From positions 434,001 to 498,000 of the forward strand of contig SSNU01000119.1 in the NCBI GenBank assembly GCA_012064415.1: a DNA stretch of 64,000 nucleotides, given 5' to 3'. Origin of the DNA: Gyrodactylus bullatarudis (Eukaryota > Platyhelminthes > Monogenea > Gyrodactylidea > Gyrodactylidae). A program made the position numbers and the translations under genes. Positions 1-12,651 of the stretch are shown piece after piece; position 1 is the stretch's first letter, and every line of letters begins with the position of its first letter. The notes beneath the pieces were generated by a model. It was not told the origin of the DNA. It ran no database searches and was given only the letters and a program-made list of their open reading frames with translations.

Positions 1-312
1 TTCAATCTGACCAAAATTAGGCTGTTTTTCGAATTTCCACTTTCAAACTTCCAACTTTCGAATCCAAAATTTTTATCGATTTCAAAGATTTGAGGCAGTA
101 AAATGCAGATATTCGAGATCAGCATTGGAAAAAGAAATCGAATTCGGCAGGAGAAATTCACAGAAATGCGTCATTATTCTGGGAAATCGAAAAATCTTAA
201 TTTATTATTTACTGCCTCAAATCTTTGAAATCGATGAAAGTTTTGAATTCGAAAGTTGAAAAAGTGAAAATTTGGAAATTCGAAAAACAGCCTAATTTTG
301 GTCAGATTGAAT
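1..312. repeat. Inverted-repeat (foldback) element, family A
   Basis: Bases 1-105 are repeated in reverse complement at about 209-312, around a ~100-bp centre. The element may continue upstream of the window. The arm ending AATTTTGGTCAGATTGAAT recurs near 26.6 kb, 27.1 kb and 54.47 kb, so this is a dispersed, non-coding family. The 61-codon frame inside it is a by-product of the repeat, not a gene. Confidence 0.7.
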
Positions 313-314
313 TT

Positions 315-3300
315 CTTAATAATTTTCCCAGCTAATAAGCCCTCATTAACCAAACTCACTGAGAAAGTCAGTGAATTCTCTGTCTGAGGGATTGATTTTC
401 AGTAATAACCAAGAGTTATGAACAAAATGGTCTTTACAGAGTTGGTACCCTGAATAAACTGGTATCTCAACTTACGCATTTCATTTATTTATGAAAGTGA
501 ATTTGAATTTATTTCGGTTTTCTGGAGGGGTACCAACTCTAATGATGAGTGCTAAACACGTATTGAATGTATTTGATGCATGAATTTTGTAAAGGATCAA
601 AGCCTCGATCAGTTAATTGGATAGAGTGATCTGTATATCCAAGTACTACAAGCAAACATTTGAACTTGTAATAATACCTTAGTAATTAGATTTGAACTGG
701 TTCAGACTGTACAATCCTATACACTTGAATACATGGAGAATATTCACAGATCTATGCAATATGCACACAGTTTTTTTAGTACAGTATAAAATTCCAAAAA
801 AAAGATGATGATGATGATGATGATTTTGTAAATAAAAATTTACAGTATTTTCATAGAGAGTGTGTGTGTATAATTTCCATGATATGCTTAGTTAGTAGAT
901 AAATTGGACGAAGAGAAAAGCAATTTTATAATTTTGATTGAAAAATAATAGAAAATCAATAGAATATCAATTCAGGTATAAAGGGGTGACACATCTGAAA
1001 GAGAAAGAATCGCGTTCAATTCGAGGACCTTGATTATAGTTTTCAACCCTTGCCTTGGCTATTACGTTTTCTTGAATTTTCTATTGTACTTGTATAATTA
1101 GAGCGGTGACAAAAAAGCATTTTTACTTGTAACTAAACTATAACACTTGGTAATAATTTATTCGGTTGGTTCGAGGATCAAACTTTTAATTATGGACTGA
1201 TTCAAATTAAAAGAAAGCTCAGAAAAGTATGAATGGTATTGGCTATAGTTCATATTTGAAATTATATTCATCAAATGGATCAAATTTGCTTTAGCCTACT
1301 TGCTTACAATTCACCTCCCATACATTAGATAATATAATACAATATGTGAATACTACACTGTATAATAATAATGTAATGAAAGACTACAAAAAATCAATCA
1401 AGACTGGGATAAAAAATCTGCAATTGTCATACAACTGTACAATGTAAATCTAATATTATTCATACAGTCAGACTGTATATGAGTTATGTGAAAGGGGGAA
1501 AATAAGGATTTCCAGGAAAGAAAAAGTATGCATGAGGTTATTGCGCAGAAGGAAGGCCTGATCTATGGATTATGCAATAAATCAAATGATTACGCACAAG
1601 TCTCTCGTATCAGTGCAGGCCTCTTGTTATTTAAGACTCTTTTTTATCATTGAGAAATTTCAAAAACTACAGTCTGATAGATAAGATTAACCTTTGAATT
1701 TGTACAGGCTACTTCACAATCTATTCGGACGTAGTTGAAGTTGACGGTTCTATCGAAAACATTTATTAGGGATAAATCATCACCAAAAGTTAATGCTTGA
1801 AATTAAAATTAGGATACTTTTAGCTTAGATACACTAATCTTCCTATAGATTGAGAAATTTTATAATTAAAGTAAACCAAGCCTTCTTTTATCTATAATTC
1901 AATATCATCATTTAATTATAAATTTATGATAAGTTGATAACTTGAAATCTAATAAATTATTTTGATTGATACCAAATTTCCCCTGTAGTACATGGCTAGG
2001 AATAGAAAAGTTGTACACTTTTTCTCAAATCAAAAAAATAAATTGAGAAATTAGCATCAGTTGTTCTCGTACATTGTTCACATTCTCCCAACCCCATCCA
2101 AACGATCTGTAACATTTTTACACAATATATAAATTATGCATGCATCTTTTGAATTAGTATCGATCAGGCATCATTCTAGTGTGTAGACCCTACAAATTTT
2201 CAAATGATAAAGCAGTGTTTTTTCTGTCTATTTCATGTATTATACAAATATATGTGTGTACTAAAACTACTCATAATCTGAATGAACCTAATAGTAATAA
2301 TAATTTATTGTGTTTTCTTTTCATTTAAGAATAAAACTTGTCTATCTGTCCAAATCTGTTATATATTAGTTGTATATAGAAAGCGATTAGTCAGAGACAA
2401 ACATTGTGTCACTCTATGACACATGATTGATTCATGTTTCATTTTTACAGACAAACTATAAGTACTATTAGATGTATTACTTTTGAGAGGGAAGGAAATG
2501 TGGTTACATTCCAAGACCGCCCATTAATTTTCAATCAATTTCTTCTCTCTTTATAGAGAAATAAAAGAGTGTAGAAGAGAAGCAACCATTCTGACCACAA
2601 TCACTTCACAGTTTCATCTCTTTTTATTGTAGTTTTAAAAAAGAAACAGCACAGTAAAGAAAGTGAAAACAACAAATTAAACAGGTATATGCTATCATCA
2701 TTTGTTCCAACATATAGAGATGAGATTGTAGATTTTCACAGAGTTCACTACATTTCTCTACATGTGCATCTAACCAAGTAATATTACATGTTAATAAAAC
2801 TGTAGTTTATTTATTAGAGAGATAAAAAATGTTTAGAGAGAGATTCCATGAGAAGAAAAAAGTCTTGTAGTTCTGGTGATATGATATGCTGGTATATATT
2901 TAGTCAGAAAAAGTATAGAAGAAAAAGAGCAGATACACTAATTGACCAGAATAACTTTCCAGTTAATCTTTTTCTGATTGATTTTCAATAAGACTCATAA
3001 GAGAGAAGTAAATGTGTCATTAGGTAAATGTAGTTGGAGAGAAAGAAAAAACATTGTGGTCACACCGTGTTATTTGATCAGGATAACAAGTTTTATTCTT
3101 CAGAAGAAGGATTAAAATTAGTATCATCACTTCCACCCATTTCTTGCTCCTTTTTCACTTTCGAGGTTATTTATTATTGTGTTATTAGATTAAAAATGAA
3201 CATGTTTCTTGTAGGGAATTATTATTATGGGGGGGATTCATTGAAAATCAATAAGTATCAGTATTGGGGCTATCCACACATTGTGCATATATACCAGATC

Positions 3301-3416
3301 CACACACAAACAAGGGGAAAAGAACAACAAAAACTACCAAGTTTTTAATAATATTTCTAAACTAGCAGTAGTAATGCATATTGAGATATTTTATATGTAT
3401 AAATTTCAGTGAATCA
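315..3416. other. Gene-free AT-rich stretch
   Basis: No splice-consistent coding frame or RNA gene was found here on either strand. It holds a (GAT)n microsatellite of about 24 bp near 803-828, many A/T runs and isolated short frames. The longest frame (3034-3348, +) has no recognisable domain and low-complexity composition, and I regard it as chance. Confidence 0.5.
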
Positions 3417-4199
3417 TCAACACAACGAATGAGAATTATAATTCTGGGTGAAATATTTTTATCGAGAAAAGATCAGAATTTTAATCGAAAATGATTTACC
3501 TTTGCAATGTAGAATGATAGGTTCTTGAATCCACAACGCTTAGAGACCATATCCCTGACAGGTATCGTGTCCATGTTCTCAATGGCTTCGTTGTTTTCAT
3601 CAAAATTCACGATTAAATTTCTCTCGGAAAACTCTGAGCATTCATAGGAAGGTTGAACAGACAGCCTTATACTGAGGGAGTTCTTTATCATGCTGGCTAT
3701 TTCGTGACTATCCAAGTTATTCACATCTTTGTCATCAATGAAGAGAAGACGATCTCCAGGTAAGAGACCCGTGGGAATGTTCTCAAAGCAGGGTTCTGTA
3801 AAAGTTGCTTCACTTCGATTTTCATAATAGCCTCCATGGTCCGAAGCACAAATCCTAACAGTATAAATTCCTCGGCGTAAAAAGAATCCAAAGCTATCGT
3901 CCAGAGATTTACGATGGAGTTCAATTCGGTAAACAGAAGGAGGATGACCTGGCTCCCAAGAATAGCAAAAAACATCATTTGAATTAAAGGTTGACTGTGA
4001 ATCATCTAACGTTGTCTTTTTGTTGTCTGAGGCAAGACTTATGTCAGAGTTGCCTAGAATAAATTAAACTTTTCATACCGAATATCAATTCATGAATTTT
4101 ATGAACTGTTCTGTTGTTGTTTGGAGTGTTGGTAATGCAAGATTTACAATTTGATTTGTTCATTATTATATCTGAAGTTTTACTCTGGTGACAAGACAT
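3417..4199 (-). CDS. Single-PDZ-domain protein
   Basis: Read as three exons, 4199-4079, 4053-3500 and 3443-3417, giving a protein of about 233 aa. The first intron is only 25 nt and the second about 56 nt; phases agree at both joins. The middle exon carries one PDZ domain. The carboxylate-binding loop reads FGFFLRRGIYTVRI and the later PDZ strand reads LLPGDRLLFIDDKDV. Outside it the protein is Ser/Asn-rich with no other domain that I recognise. PDZ domains bind C-terminal peptides and scaffold signalling or junction complexes; which partner applies here cannot be told. The start ATG is about 158 bp from the RMND5 start on the opposite strand, suggesting a shared promoter. The last exon is only nine codons including the stop and is the least certain part. 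Confidence 0.75.
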
Positions 4200-4357
4200 C
4201 TTCAACCGTACATTGTTCGAAATAAAATTTTAAATAAGTTTGCGTTTGAAATCTAGCAATTGAGCTTTACTTAAAGAAAATGTTTAACGTACGTAGTTAA
4301 ACTTTGTCTTTTTATGTTAATCTTTTGACTTGCTGTATTTAATTAATAGACTTTTTC
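4200..4357. promoter_or_regulatory. Divergent promoter between PDZ gene and RMND5
   Basis: The two start codons point away from each other across about 158 bp of AT-rich DNA. No clear TATA box is seen. The region must hold both 5' UTRs and both core promoters, so shared control is likely, though this is inferred only from spacing. Confidence 0.5.
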
Positions 4358-5826
4358 ATGAGTTCACAAACCACCAGGCAGAATTTTGTCGGCCTTGAGA
4401 AGGAAATCAACAAAATAATTGAGAAAGTCAACAGTTATCAAGATATTTCGGAGAATCTGACAGCAATCGAAAATGATTTGGCCAATTTACGCGAATCCTT
4501 GATCGATTCAGAAGAGAGTAATGATTTTGTTCTCTTTATTAGTGTTTAGACTTGAATTTAGATTACTACAAGAATCTCGTTGCTAACTCGAAAGGAAAAT
4601 TGTCTGAAATAATCAAGTCTCATCGTGAAGTTCACGTCCCCCTCTCAAAGTTTGGTAAAACAGTAGAAAAGGTATATCTCTTTAAGTTTTTATTAATTTT
4701 AGATTTTTGTCAATAATATTGACCATCTTTCCTCTTACTTTGATGAGCACGAGACTGAAAAAATCTCTGAAGAGAATGACAAAAACTTCTCCTTAGTAAT
4801 CACAGATTATCTCCTGAGACTGGGAGACTTGAAAACGTCCAAAATCATTTGTCAAGACCTCGGAATAATGGACGTTGAAGTGGATTTCTATCGATTCAAT
4901 CAGATCAATGAATTAGTTTCTTCAGTAGAAAATCTCCAGCTGGAGCCGGCAAAGAAATGGCTTCAGGAAAATAGTTCAAACATTGGAAAGGTTGCCAATA
5001 TTTTGAACTATTCCCTTTTAAAGCTTGAATTACTCTATCACGCACAGAATAGCCCGAAACAAGTCTCAAAGTTGATTGAACTTGCTAAAAATCTTGCCTT
5101 GTACTCTCAGGAGTTCTCGGCTGACTTTGAACATGTCATGGGTAGTTTAAGTTATCTGGGCCAGGATTTGTCAAAAACTCCCTACTTAGATTTGAATTTA
5201 AACTTGAAGGAGAGAACAAAAGAGGAACACATGGAAATAGACGGCTACACCCCGAACCAAAAGTCTTTCAATAAAAAATTACTTAGGTCTCTTCAGTGTC
5301 CATCAAACTATCTAAGCTTGGATAAAAAACTCTTGAATACACCAGATGTTCTTACTAGGTTCTCTCAGACATTCCGAATAATAGTTAGTCGTCAAGCTGG
5401 CCTATCACATATTGATCCCTTGTTTGTGGCCTTTTCAGCTGGATGTCGTGTTCTGCCAAAGCTTCACTCTCTCAAACTAGTCATGGCATCTTTGGGTAAA
5501 TTCGGTTCTCCCAATGCAAATACCCTACCGATTGCCGTAGAATTAGATCCAGTTGCCATTCGACATAACATCTTTCATTGTCCCGTCATCAAGGAAGTCA
5601 ATGATAATCCGATAAGACTGACCTGTGGCCATGCTATATCCAAAGATGCTTTCAACTCCCTGGCATCTGGTGAAAGAAAGTATGTCCCTTTTTAAAGTAT
5701 TATCACAAATCTACTTATAAGTAACTAATAAATCAATATATAAATATATTTTTTTATAGTAAAGTCAAATGCCCCTATTGTCCAGCTGAGACCCCACGAC
5801 AGCAAATTTTATACCTTCACTTTTAA
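4358..5826 (+). CDS. RMND5: RMND5-type E3 ubiquitin ligase of the CTLH/GID complex
   Basis: Four exons: 4358-4517, 4550 (or 4562)-4671, 4703-5679 and 5760-5826, giving about 437-441 aa (human RMND5A is near 390). The second intron, 4672-4702, is only 31 nt and the first is 32 or 44 nt. The C-terminal RING-like region shows CPV, then TCGH, then CPYC across the last junction, and the protein ends in YLHF, as RMND5 proteins end in a similar aromatic tail. The stretch LPIAVELDP before the RING region is also typical. In this family RMND5 pairs with MAEA as the catalytic RING dimer of the CTLH (yeast GID) ligase. MAEA is excluded because its RING region lacks this Cys pattern. AATAAA-like sites follow the stop near 5888. 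Confidence 0.85.
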
Positions 5827-7572
5827 ATTCTTATTGACAATTTTTTTGTTTCAATCTATCCATGTGAAATTTTTTTCATTTACATTAATAAATTAGATTT
5901 AAAAGAACATTGTCTCACGTTGAAACTTGAAAGTTCTTGTCATTTTGTTTGATAGAACTTGTTTTAAAATCGCAAAAAAGTGGCATTCTCTGTTTAGATA
6001 GTATGTATACTAGATTTTTATTTAAAAAAAGTATTAAAATAGCTATGAGAATCTGGTACAAGTTTAATAAGAATTTGACAAATTTTTGAAATGCTTTTGG
6101 ATTTGAAAATGTTAAAATCTATTTGGAATCTGGTTCTGAGAGGTAGAAGGATATGGAGTAAAATGGAATATCCTCGTGAAGCTCTCAGATTGTAATCACT
6201 GGTGGAATTGGGCGCAAATTTAGAGTAGAGGTCTGCAGATGATTTTTTATTCAATTTGCAGATGTAGGCCTAAAACCTATCAAAGAATTATATACTGCTT
6301 AGAACTTACTTTAAATATTCAACTCTCAGCGAATTCAATTACAAAAGGCTAGCGTAAAAGAAGGCCAAATTCAAAAGAAAATGATTAAACTGATGATAAG
6401 TGAGAACTTATTTCTTATCAAGTAGAATCGAAAGGAAAAAAGTCGCGGTTTCATCTTGGTTACTACTAGCAATCTTAGAAATCAAAATTCTATATAGAAT
6501 CAGGAAAAGCAAACAACATATTATTTATTAAAAATCGCATATTTACCGCCCTAATTATAAGCTATAAATCTGCACGAAAATAGACTTACAATAATCCCCA
6601 TGGGGAACGTTAGCAGACCTAAATGCTTATTCATCATTGGTTATTTTATAAAAACAATTCAACAATTAAACTCTAATAAATTTGTAAATATTATTTAATC
6701 AAACCAGGATTAGAGATAAATAAGCAATTTTTGATGATAACTAGACTTTAGGTAGACGTGCCATATCATCTATAAACAAAACGTTTTCAAAATGTTACTT
6801 TCTATTTTTCTCATCGAAATTTCCAGTCGTAAAATTGTGGAAATTAGGAATATGTTAACGTTAACCAACTATCAGAGAGATAAAAGAGGCAGATGATATC
6901 TAATTGGAATTATCCCAGTGCACGAGAATATATTACATTGGCTAGAATATATTCTATATAGAGATGAGGAATGAATTAATGACCCAAAACTTTTTCCTTT
7001 CATTCAGTTTTATTTTTATTTCAACTGATGACGGGGAAGGATTCCATTTGTTTGTTTTCCAACTCCAAAAAAGGAAGTTTTTTTATGATTTTCGGGATGA
7101 GGGAAGGAGATGTCGAATGAATGATAATGATGGCGCCAAAATAATTTTTGAAAATGTAAGAAAATATTTTTGTAATAAAAATTTGGATAAAACTAAATTT
7201 CAATTGAATTGGAAAAATACAGGTTCTAGAATTAATTTTTTATTCGATCCAAAGGTTGAATAGACTTTTTGAATAGAAACTAAAATGCTTTTCATGCTTG
7301 AAAGACACAGAAAAAAGCATAGTCTCTGCTCTATAAAAGTTATCCATTACAATATATATATATATTCTAATTAGCACACATAGAATAAACCAATGAAAAT
7401 CAAGATTCTCTAGTCCCATAAAAAGAATTTATTCCCAAAAAACTACACAATGATATATAACTGACTAAAAAGTAAGCTCAACCAAAAGAGTGAATTTCCA
7501 TCATAACGAAAGTAGCATTATTCATGGGGAAATATCATGTTACATAAGGAGTCCCTATTTTAACATTAATTA
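5827..7572. other. Intergenic region with a dispersed repeat
   Basis: No gene seen. Bases about 6009-6085 (ACTAGATTTTTATTT...AATTTGACAAATTT) are closely repeated in the same orientation at about 32157-32235, so part of this spacer is an old mobile-element copy. Two overlapping frames at 6964-7263 lie on opposite strands and are low complexity. The 5' UTR and promoter of the downstream glycosyltransferase must lie at its right edge, but no TATA box was identified. Confidence 0.5.
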
Positions 7573-10500
7573 ATGGTGAAATCTGCGCAGTTAAACTTGA
7601 ACAGAATGCTAATTTCTTTTCGTTATTGTATAGTGAAGCTATTCAATAGGAGGATAATTATGTCCAGTATTTCGTTGTTCCTAATCATTTCCCTGGTCAA
7701 ATGGATCCTAATCAAGATCGAAAAAGGGGATCAGAAACATGTGAGAAACATGACAGAAATAAACTTGGCCATGGTATCCATATCATGGAAGAGTGTACAG
7801 AGAGTCCCGGTCCTGTTGAAGAACTTGCTTCGAGTCCACGAAAAGGTTTGTCCCTCAAATCTCAGAGTAAAAATACAAGTATCAATCTTAACCACGACCG
7901 AATCATTCGAACAGCTGAGAGAGATCCTGACAAGTTTCAGACTTGACGCAGAGATCAACTTGAACGAATGCCTCAGGATGGTCTTTAAGATAGTAAAGAT
8001 ACCAGGACAAGTGGAGGCGAGAATCAGTCAATTTCCATCGCGTCATTATTCTGGAAATAAGGCATTCACGAAACTCTTTCTCCATGAAATATTCCCGCAG
8101 ACAACTGATAGGGTGAGTCAGGTTTGTTTGTCTTTATCGGAAAGATAGTTGACTGTTCGAATTGGTAGGTAATATGGCTGGATACTGACATTATCCTGCT
8201 AAATGACATCTTGGAGTTGTGGGAATACTTTGGCAAAATGTACAATCAACACGTGAATTGCATTTAATCCATTGCCTCCTCCATCTAACATGTTTTTAAT
8301 TCTTTTTTTTTCTTAGCTATTCAGTGCAACGCCTAACCTGAGTAATTGGTACACAAATAAAAATCACTATAAGGCTATTGTGAGTCTTTCCTTTCAGTAC
8401 ACTTTTACAAAAGATTATGTTACAAATTGTATCACTTTCCCAGTATTAAGGCATACAGATAAAAAACGGATCGCCAATTGGTTCACTTGCCAGCTGACTA
8501 GGTGTCTTCTTGATCTTTAATCTTTTAGAAGATTTTTTAATGATATAACTGAGTATACATTTTTTGAAAAGTGTGAGAGAAATGAAAAGTAATTTTTCAA
8601 AGAATCCAAAAATGGTTGGTGAGATTTCAGGTTACACTCTATTATGGTACAAAAATTGGATTGGGATAATTGGTTTCTATAACTATTGAGGATTCTGAAA
8701 AATAACGATTCCTGAACCTACTATAATGTAGCAAAGTGTGCTCACTGGAGTTGAACTCTAACTTGATGGAGATTGTCGTCTCACACCTGTAGAGGTTAGA
8801 ATTCGGATTAGCAAGTTAAATAATATTCAACTCACGCTGGCAGATGTAGACGCGTTTCGTCCTTTTGTAGGACTCGTCACTACACCATAGCCAGGATTCT
8901 AGGGGTTAGACAACATTGGAGACCAGGGTTCGACTCTAGGCTATGGTCTACTTTTCTAGTAGGTCTAATGTCTAAAAACACTGGGAAAATATATTTTGAA
9001 TTATTATTATTCTTAAATCGATTGTTGAACCGATTCCAAAATATTAGATTTTTTAAGAACCATAAATTCCCAAAATTCATCGAGAGAATAGCTGTTTTTC
9101 ACTTTTTAACGATAACGAATAAATGGAATGTAGAAAATGATAAGCTGAAAACAGAGAGGAAGAGTTATATGCTCTAAATATCCCTATTCATTGCAAGCTT
9201 ATTGAAAATAATTTCTGTACAACAACAATACATTCTAGGGGAACGGATACAACACTGGAGTTTTGTTGATTAACCTGAAAAGAATGAGACAGAACAACTT
9301 TACTCACACCATACTACTCCGTAGTAGGGAGTATATTGAACAATTCGGAAGTCCTCATCTGGCTGATCAGGTTAGTGGAAAAAGTATAACACTAACCGAA
9401 CAATACCATATTTTTTCCATATTAAATATCTCTAAAACACTAGGATATTTTGAATGCATACTTTGTTGACCAGCCCGAAGTAATCAATGAGATTCCTTGT
9501 TTATGGAACCTGCAGTTGTCACCATCTGTCAATTATAGCCGATGTGATGTCTCTGATTATGGGAAGATCAAAATCCTCCATCTGAACTACCCGAACAAGT
9601 TGGAGGACTATTACTCGGAGGAAATACTCAACTGGTCTGATCTCCAAGGTAAACTTTAGTTTAAATCAAGTTTGAAATCTCAATTCTTTTATTGAAAAAT
9701 GGAGTATGAGCTTAGGATCCCAAAAAATTCTTCATCATTCACACACATCCAACCTGAGAATCATATTTGATTAACTTTTGTATTCTAGGAATAAGATTGG
9801 TCAAGAAATTCCAGAACGAGTACACCACTTATCAGGAAATGAACATTGACCATTATTTCTTGAACAGGCATCATGTAAGATAAAGTTATATATTCAATGA
9901 AGGAAAGAAAATATAATATGACAAACTGTGAAAAGCTGTTGATCGCCCACACAATTCATTGCAACGAGATCAATATTCAAGATCAAATGTATCCGGTACA
10001 TCCTAAGTTCATTGATAGTGGAGAGCCCGGAAGAGGCAAACTCGATACTATAACCCTCGTCTTTCAGCTCAGCTATGATAGGTTTGTCCACTCAATTATT
10101 TTAAAATTAGAATTCATAGACTGCCCTACATATTTGATTCATGGTCTGGTTACATGTCGATAGCCATTTATGTTGGAGAAACAGATTTACCAGACCTATC
10201 AGAGCACTTGAACGAATTGTTCATTTCCAGGGATCGTAGTAACATTGCTGTTCATTTAATTTACAAGAGAGGGGTTAGTCACGAAAATTCATCTCTGCAT
10301 AGCTAAACTCCATGATAACATTTTTTTTCATGACACACAGAGAATCTACCCGATAAACAGATTGAGAAATCTAGCCATTTCCCAAGTAAAGACTCAACAG
10401 ACTTTTCTCATCGATGTCGACTTTGACTTGCCCCCTAATGCGCTGAGATTCTTGTCCTACTCTGATGAAGTTGACTTTTCTCAGTGTCTCATTGTGCCAG

Positions 10501-11546
10501 CCTTTGAGACCATTTATTCCCCAGGTGCCCTAGAGACGCCGAAATCAAAGAGGGATCTTCTTGAAGAAATCAAAACTGAGAGTGTACGGGAGTTTAGAGC
10601 CAAGGTCTGGCCACAAGGTCAAAATGCCACTAATTTCAATAAATGGTATACCACAGATGAAAAATACAAGGTAAGTAATTCTCACTTGAATTTTTAGATC
10701 TCATGGGATCATGATTTTGAACCGTACATGGTGGTTGAGACTGGACTCTTGAAAAAGATCTCAAATATTATCAAATACTTTTCCGGCTATGGTTGGAACA
10801 AAGTAGTCTACACTATGCTCCTCGATTTGTCTGGCTGTGACTTTTATGTCTTGTCAAGTGTATACCTTCTCCATCGTCCACATGAACCCAGTCTTGATAT
10901 GATCCGCTTTCGAAGAAATTTTCACTTTCGGTAAGCTAAATTTTTATTTAAAGATTTTATTTGGCGCCAAATTAGACTCATCCAAGTTACAAATGTAAAT
11001 CTTGAGAACACATTTAATACAATTTCTTTTGAACAATTTCCAAAACTTTCATGCTGATTCTACATCTGTTCTCAGAATCCTTGTAATCTTCCTTGTAAAA
11101 TAAGAGCATGCTAGTTATTTCACAAGCCCTTTATTTCGGGCATATGCTTATTTTTTCAAATATTTTTTGAAATTTTTGGTTAAGTTTCCTGCTTTCATAT
11201 CCTAAAAAATCTAGTTTTCAATGAGATATCTCAAAATCTGGAATAAGCATTTTTGATGAGGTTTGAACCACTTATTTTCAAGCAGAAAAATACGACTACC
11301 CCCACGTTACTCAAAGTTAATCTTGAGATGAAATCTGATACATGTCTAAAAACTGTTAATATTCAATTGGTTTTACAATCTGGGATAAAAAACATCTTTA
11401 GCCTATACCCAATCACTTTATCCTAGCAAATAAAACAAATCCCTTTTTCCTTCAGTGAATGCATCAAGGACCAACGGGAAAATTTAGTCAAATATCTCTC
11501 CTGCATGGACGGAGTCAAGGCTATGAAGTACTGGAAGTCATTGTGA
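7573..11546 (+). CDS. LARGE: LARGE-type bifunctional xylosyl/glucuronyltransferase
   Basis: Eleven exons: 7573-8112, 8169-8252, 8317-8379, 9239-9370, 9444-9648, 9789-9874, 9903-10081, 10120-10273, 10341-10670, 10698-10930 and 11456-11546. They join in frame to about 698 aa (human LARGE1 is 756). An N-terminal hydrophobic segment (about residues 30-48) predicts a type II Golgi membrane protein. A GT8 domain follows, with the metal-binding LDTD motif near residues 184-187. A GT49 domain from about residue 415 has LIDVDF near residue 505 and a C-terminal block containing FSGYGWNKV. In animals LARGE builds the xylose-glucuronate matriglycan on alpha-dystroglycan. Introns range from about 28 nt (9875-9902, weak acceptor) to 859 nt. 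An upstream in-frame ATG choice could shift the start slightly. Confidence 0.9.
8722..8975. repeat. tRNA-like SINE with hammerhead-like core (in LARGE intron 3)
   Basis: On the plus strand 8891-8907 resembles a pol III A box and GGTTCGACTC (8927-8936) an excellent B box, with a 7-bp acceptor-like pairing CATAGCC/GGCTATG about 60 nt apart. On the minus strand 8849-8881 reads GACGAGTCC, a short loop, then GGACGAAACGCG, matching stem II and the GAAA box of hammerhead ribozymes. The base at core position C3 appears to be G, and no partner for stem III is evident, so self-cleavage is unlikely. SINE-like repeats with hammerhead cores are known from flatworms and other animals. Element limits are approximate. 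Confidence 0.45.
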
Positions 11547-12651
11547 TACATCTCTTGTATAATACACTTTTTTCTATTATATATCATATTGAAAGAAAAA
11601 AGTTTTAATTCTTTCTAATCCTCTGGCTTAATTTGGTGGCCTATGAAGAGATACACTTTCATCTCTTCTAATTCATGATGACATTTTTTGCATTCTATGT
11701 AGTATTCGTGTCAATGATACAGATATTTCCTCATTCTCGTCTTGTTCCCCCGACCAAGTGTGTAGTCAACTGAAAAGGGTCTACAACACTACTCACTCAA
11801 CATCTCCAGAATGCAGCATTAATCTCTCTACTCAAGATGCTCTCAATTTTCATCTTTCAACAAAACACAATAGAATAGAATTGATAGTCATTCAGTATAG
11901 TGGGATCTGATGAGTAGCGTGGAGGAATAAAACAAATTTGAGCAATGTGACTCAATTTGCACATAAAATTTCTTTTTATTTCTTAATTTTTTTATTGAAT
12001 TTGACAATAGAAAAAAGGGGGTGGTGTAGAGTTCACATTTTATTACAAATTTCAATTAAGCATCTAAAAATAACTTGAGAAAAAAACATTTGGGCACGTT
12101 CCAGAGACCAAGGAAAAGTGTTCTCATCATTTGACTAACATATTCAGCACGGTTACTAATCCCTAATGGACAGCTTAGTGTGTTTGTTGAAGAACAAGTA
12201 AAAATTGGGTATGTTTTTTATTGTACTGGAATAAATATTAAATATTATTTTTTTTATTACACGTGCCTACTATAAAGTAACTCCATGATAGAGAAAAAAA
12301 AGATGATATTTTTGATAGAGTTATCAAAATATTACTACTTTGTAGTTTGATAGAAAAGATTCTAAATTAACTATCTAATGATGCATTAAGCCTCATTTTA
12401 TATAATCCTACTTCTCTCTAACCTATTAAAGGTATTCAATTTCGTATTACACACAAAAGTCCACTCTAATTGGCTCAGATTACACTTGTGATGAATCAAT
12501 TCTGATTTATTTAAGAAAGACTCTTTGTTTGTGAGAAGAATATCTCTTCTTTAAGATTATGAATATTATTCCGAACGCGTTAACCCTTTGAAGTTACAAT
12601 ATATATTTGCCCATTTTCCGAGTAACAGCCAAAGAGAATAAGTTAGAAAAA
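11547..12651. other. Intergenic region
   Basis: Between the LARGE stop and the start of the phosphatase gene I see no coding frame or structured element. It should contain the LARGE 3' UTR and the phosphatase promoter; neither a polyadenylation signal nor a TATA box stands out. Confidence 0.4.

Noticed and set aside
803..828. (GAT)n tract as a functional element
   Set aside because: A simple microsatellite with no supporting context.
3034..3348. 104-codon plus-strand frame
   Set aside because: No domain, low-complexity composition, no splice signals linking it to other exons.
6964..7263. 99-codon frame with an opposing 60-codon frame
   Set aside because: Asn/Lys/Phe-rich translation of A/T-rich DNA with no family resemblance.
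8886..8945. A functional tRNA gene
   Set aside because: The B box and acceptor-like pairing are good, but at about 60 nt with no proper anticodon arm it is tRNA-derived, not a tRNA.
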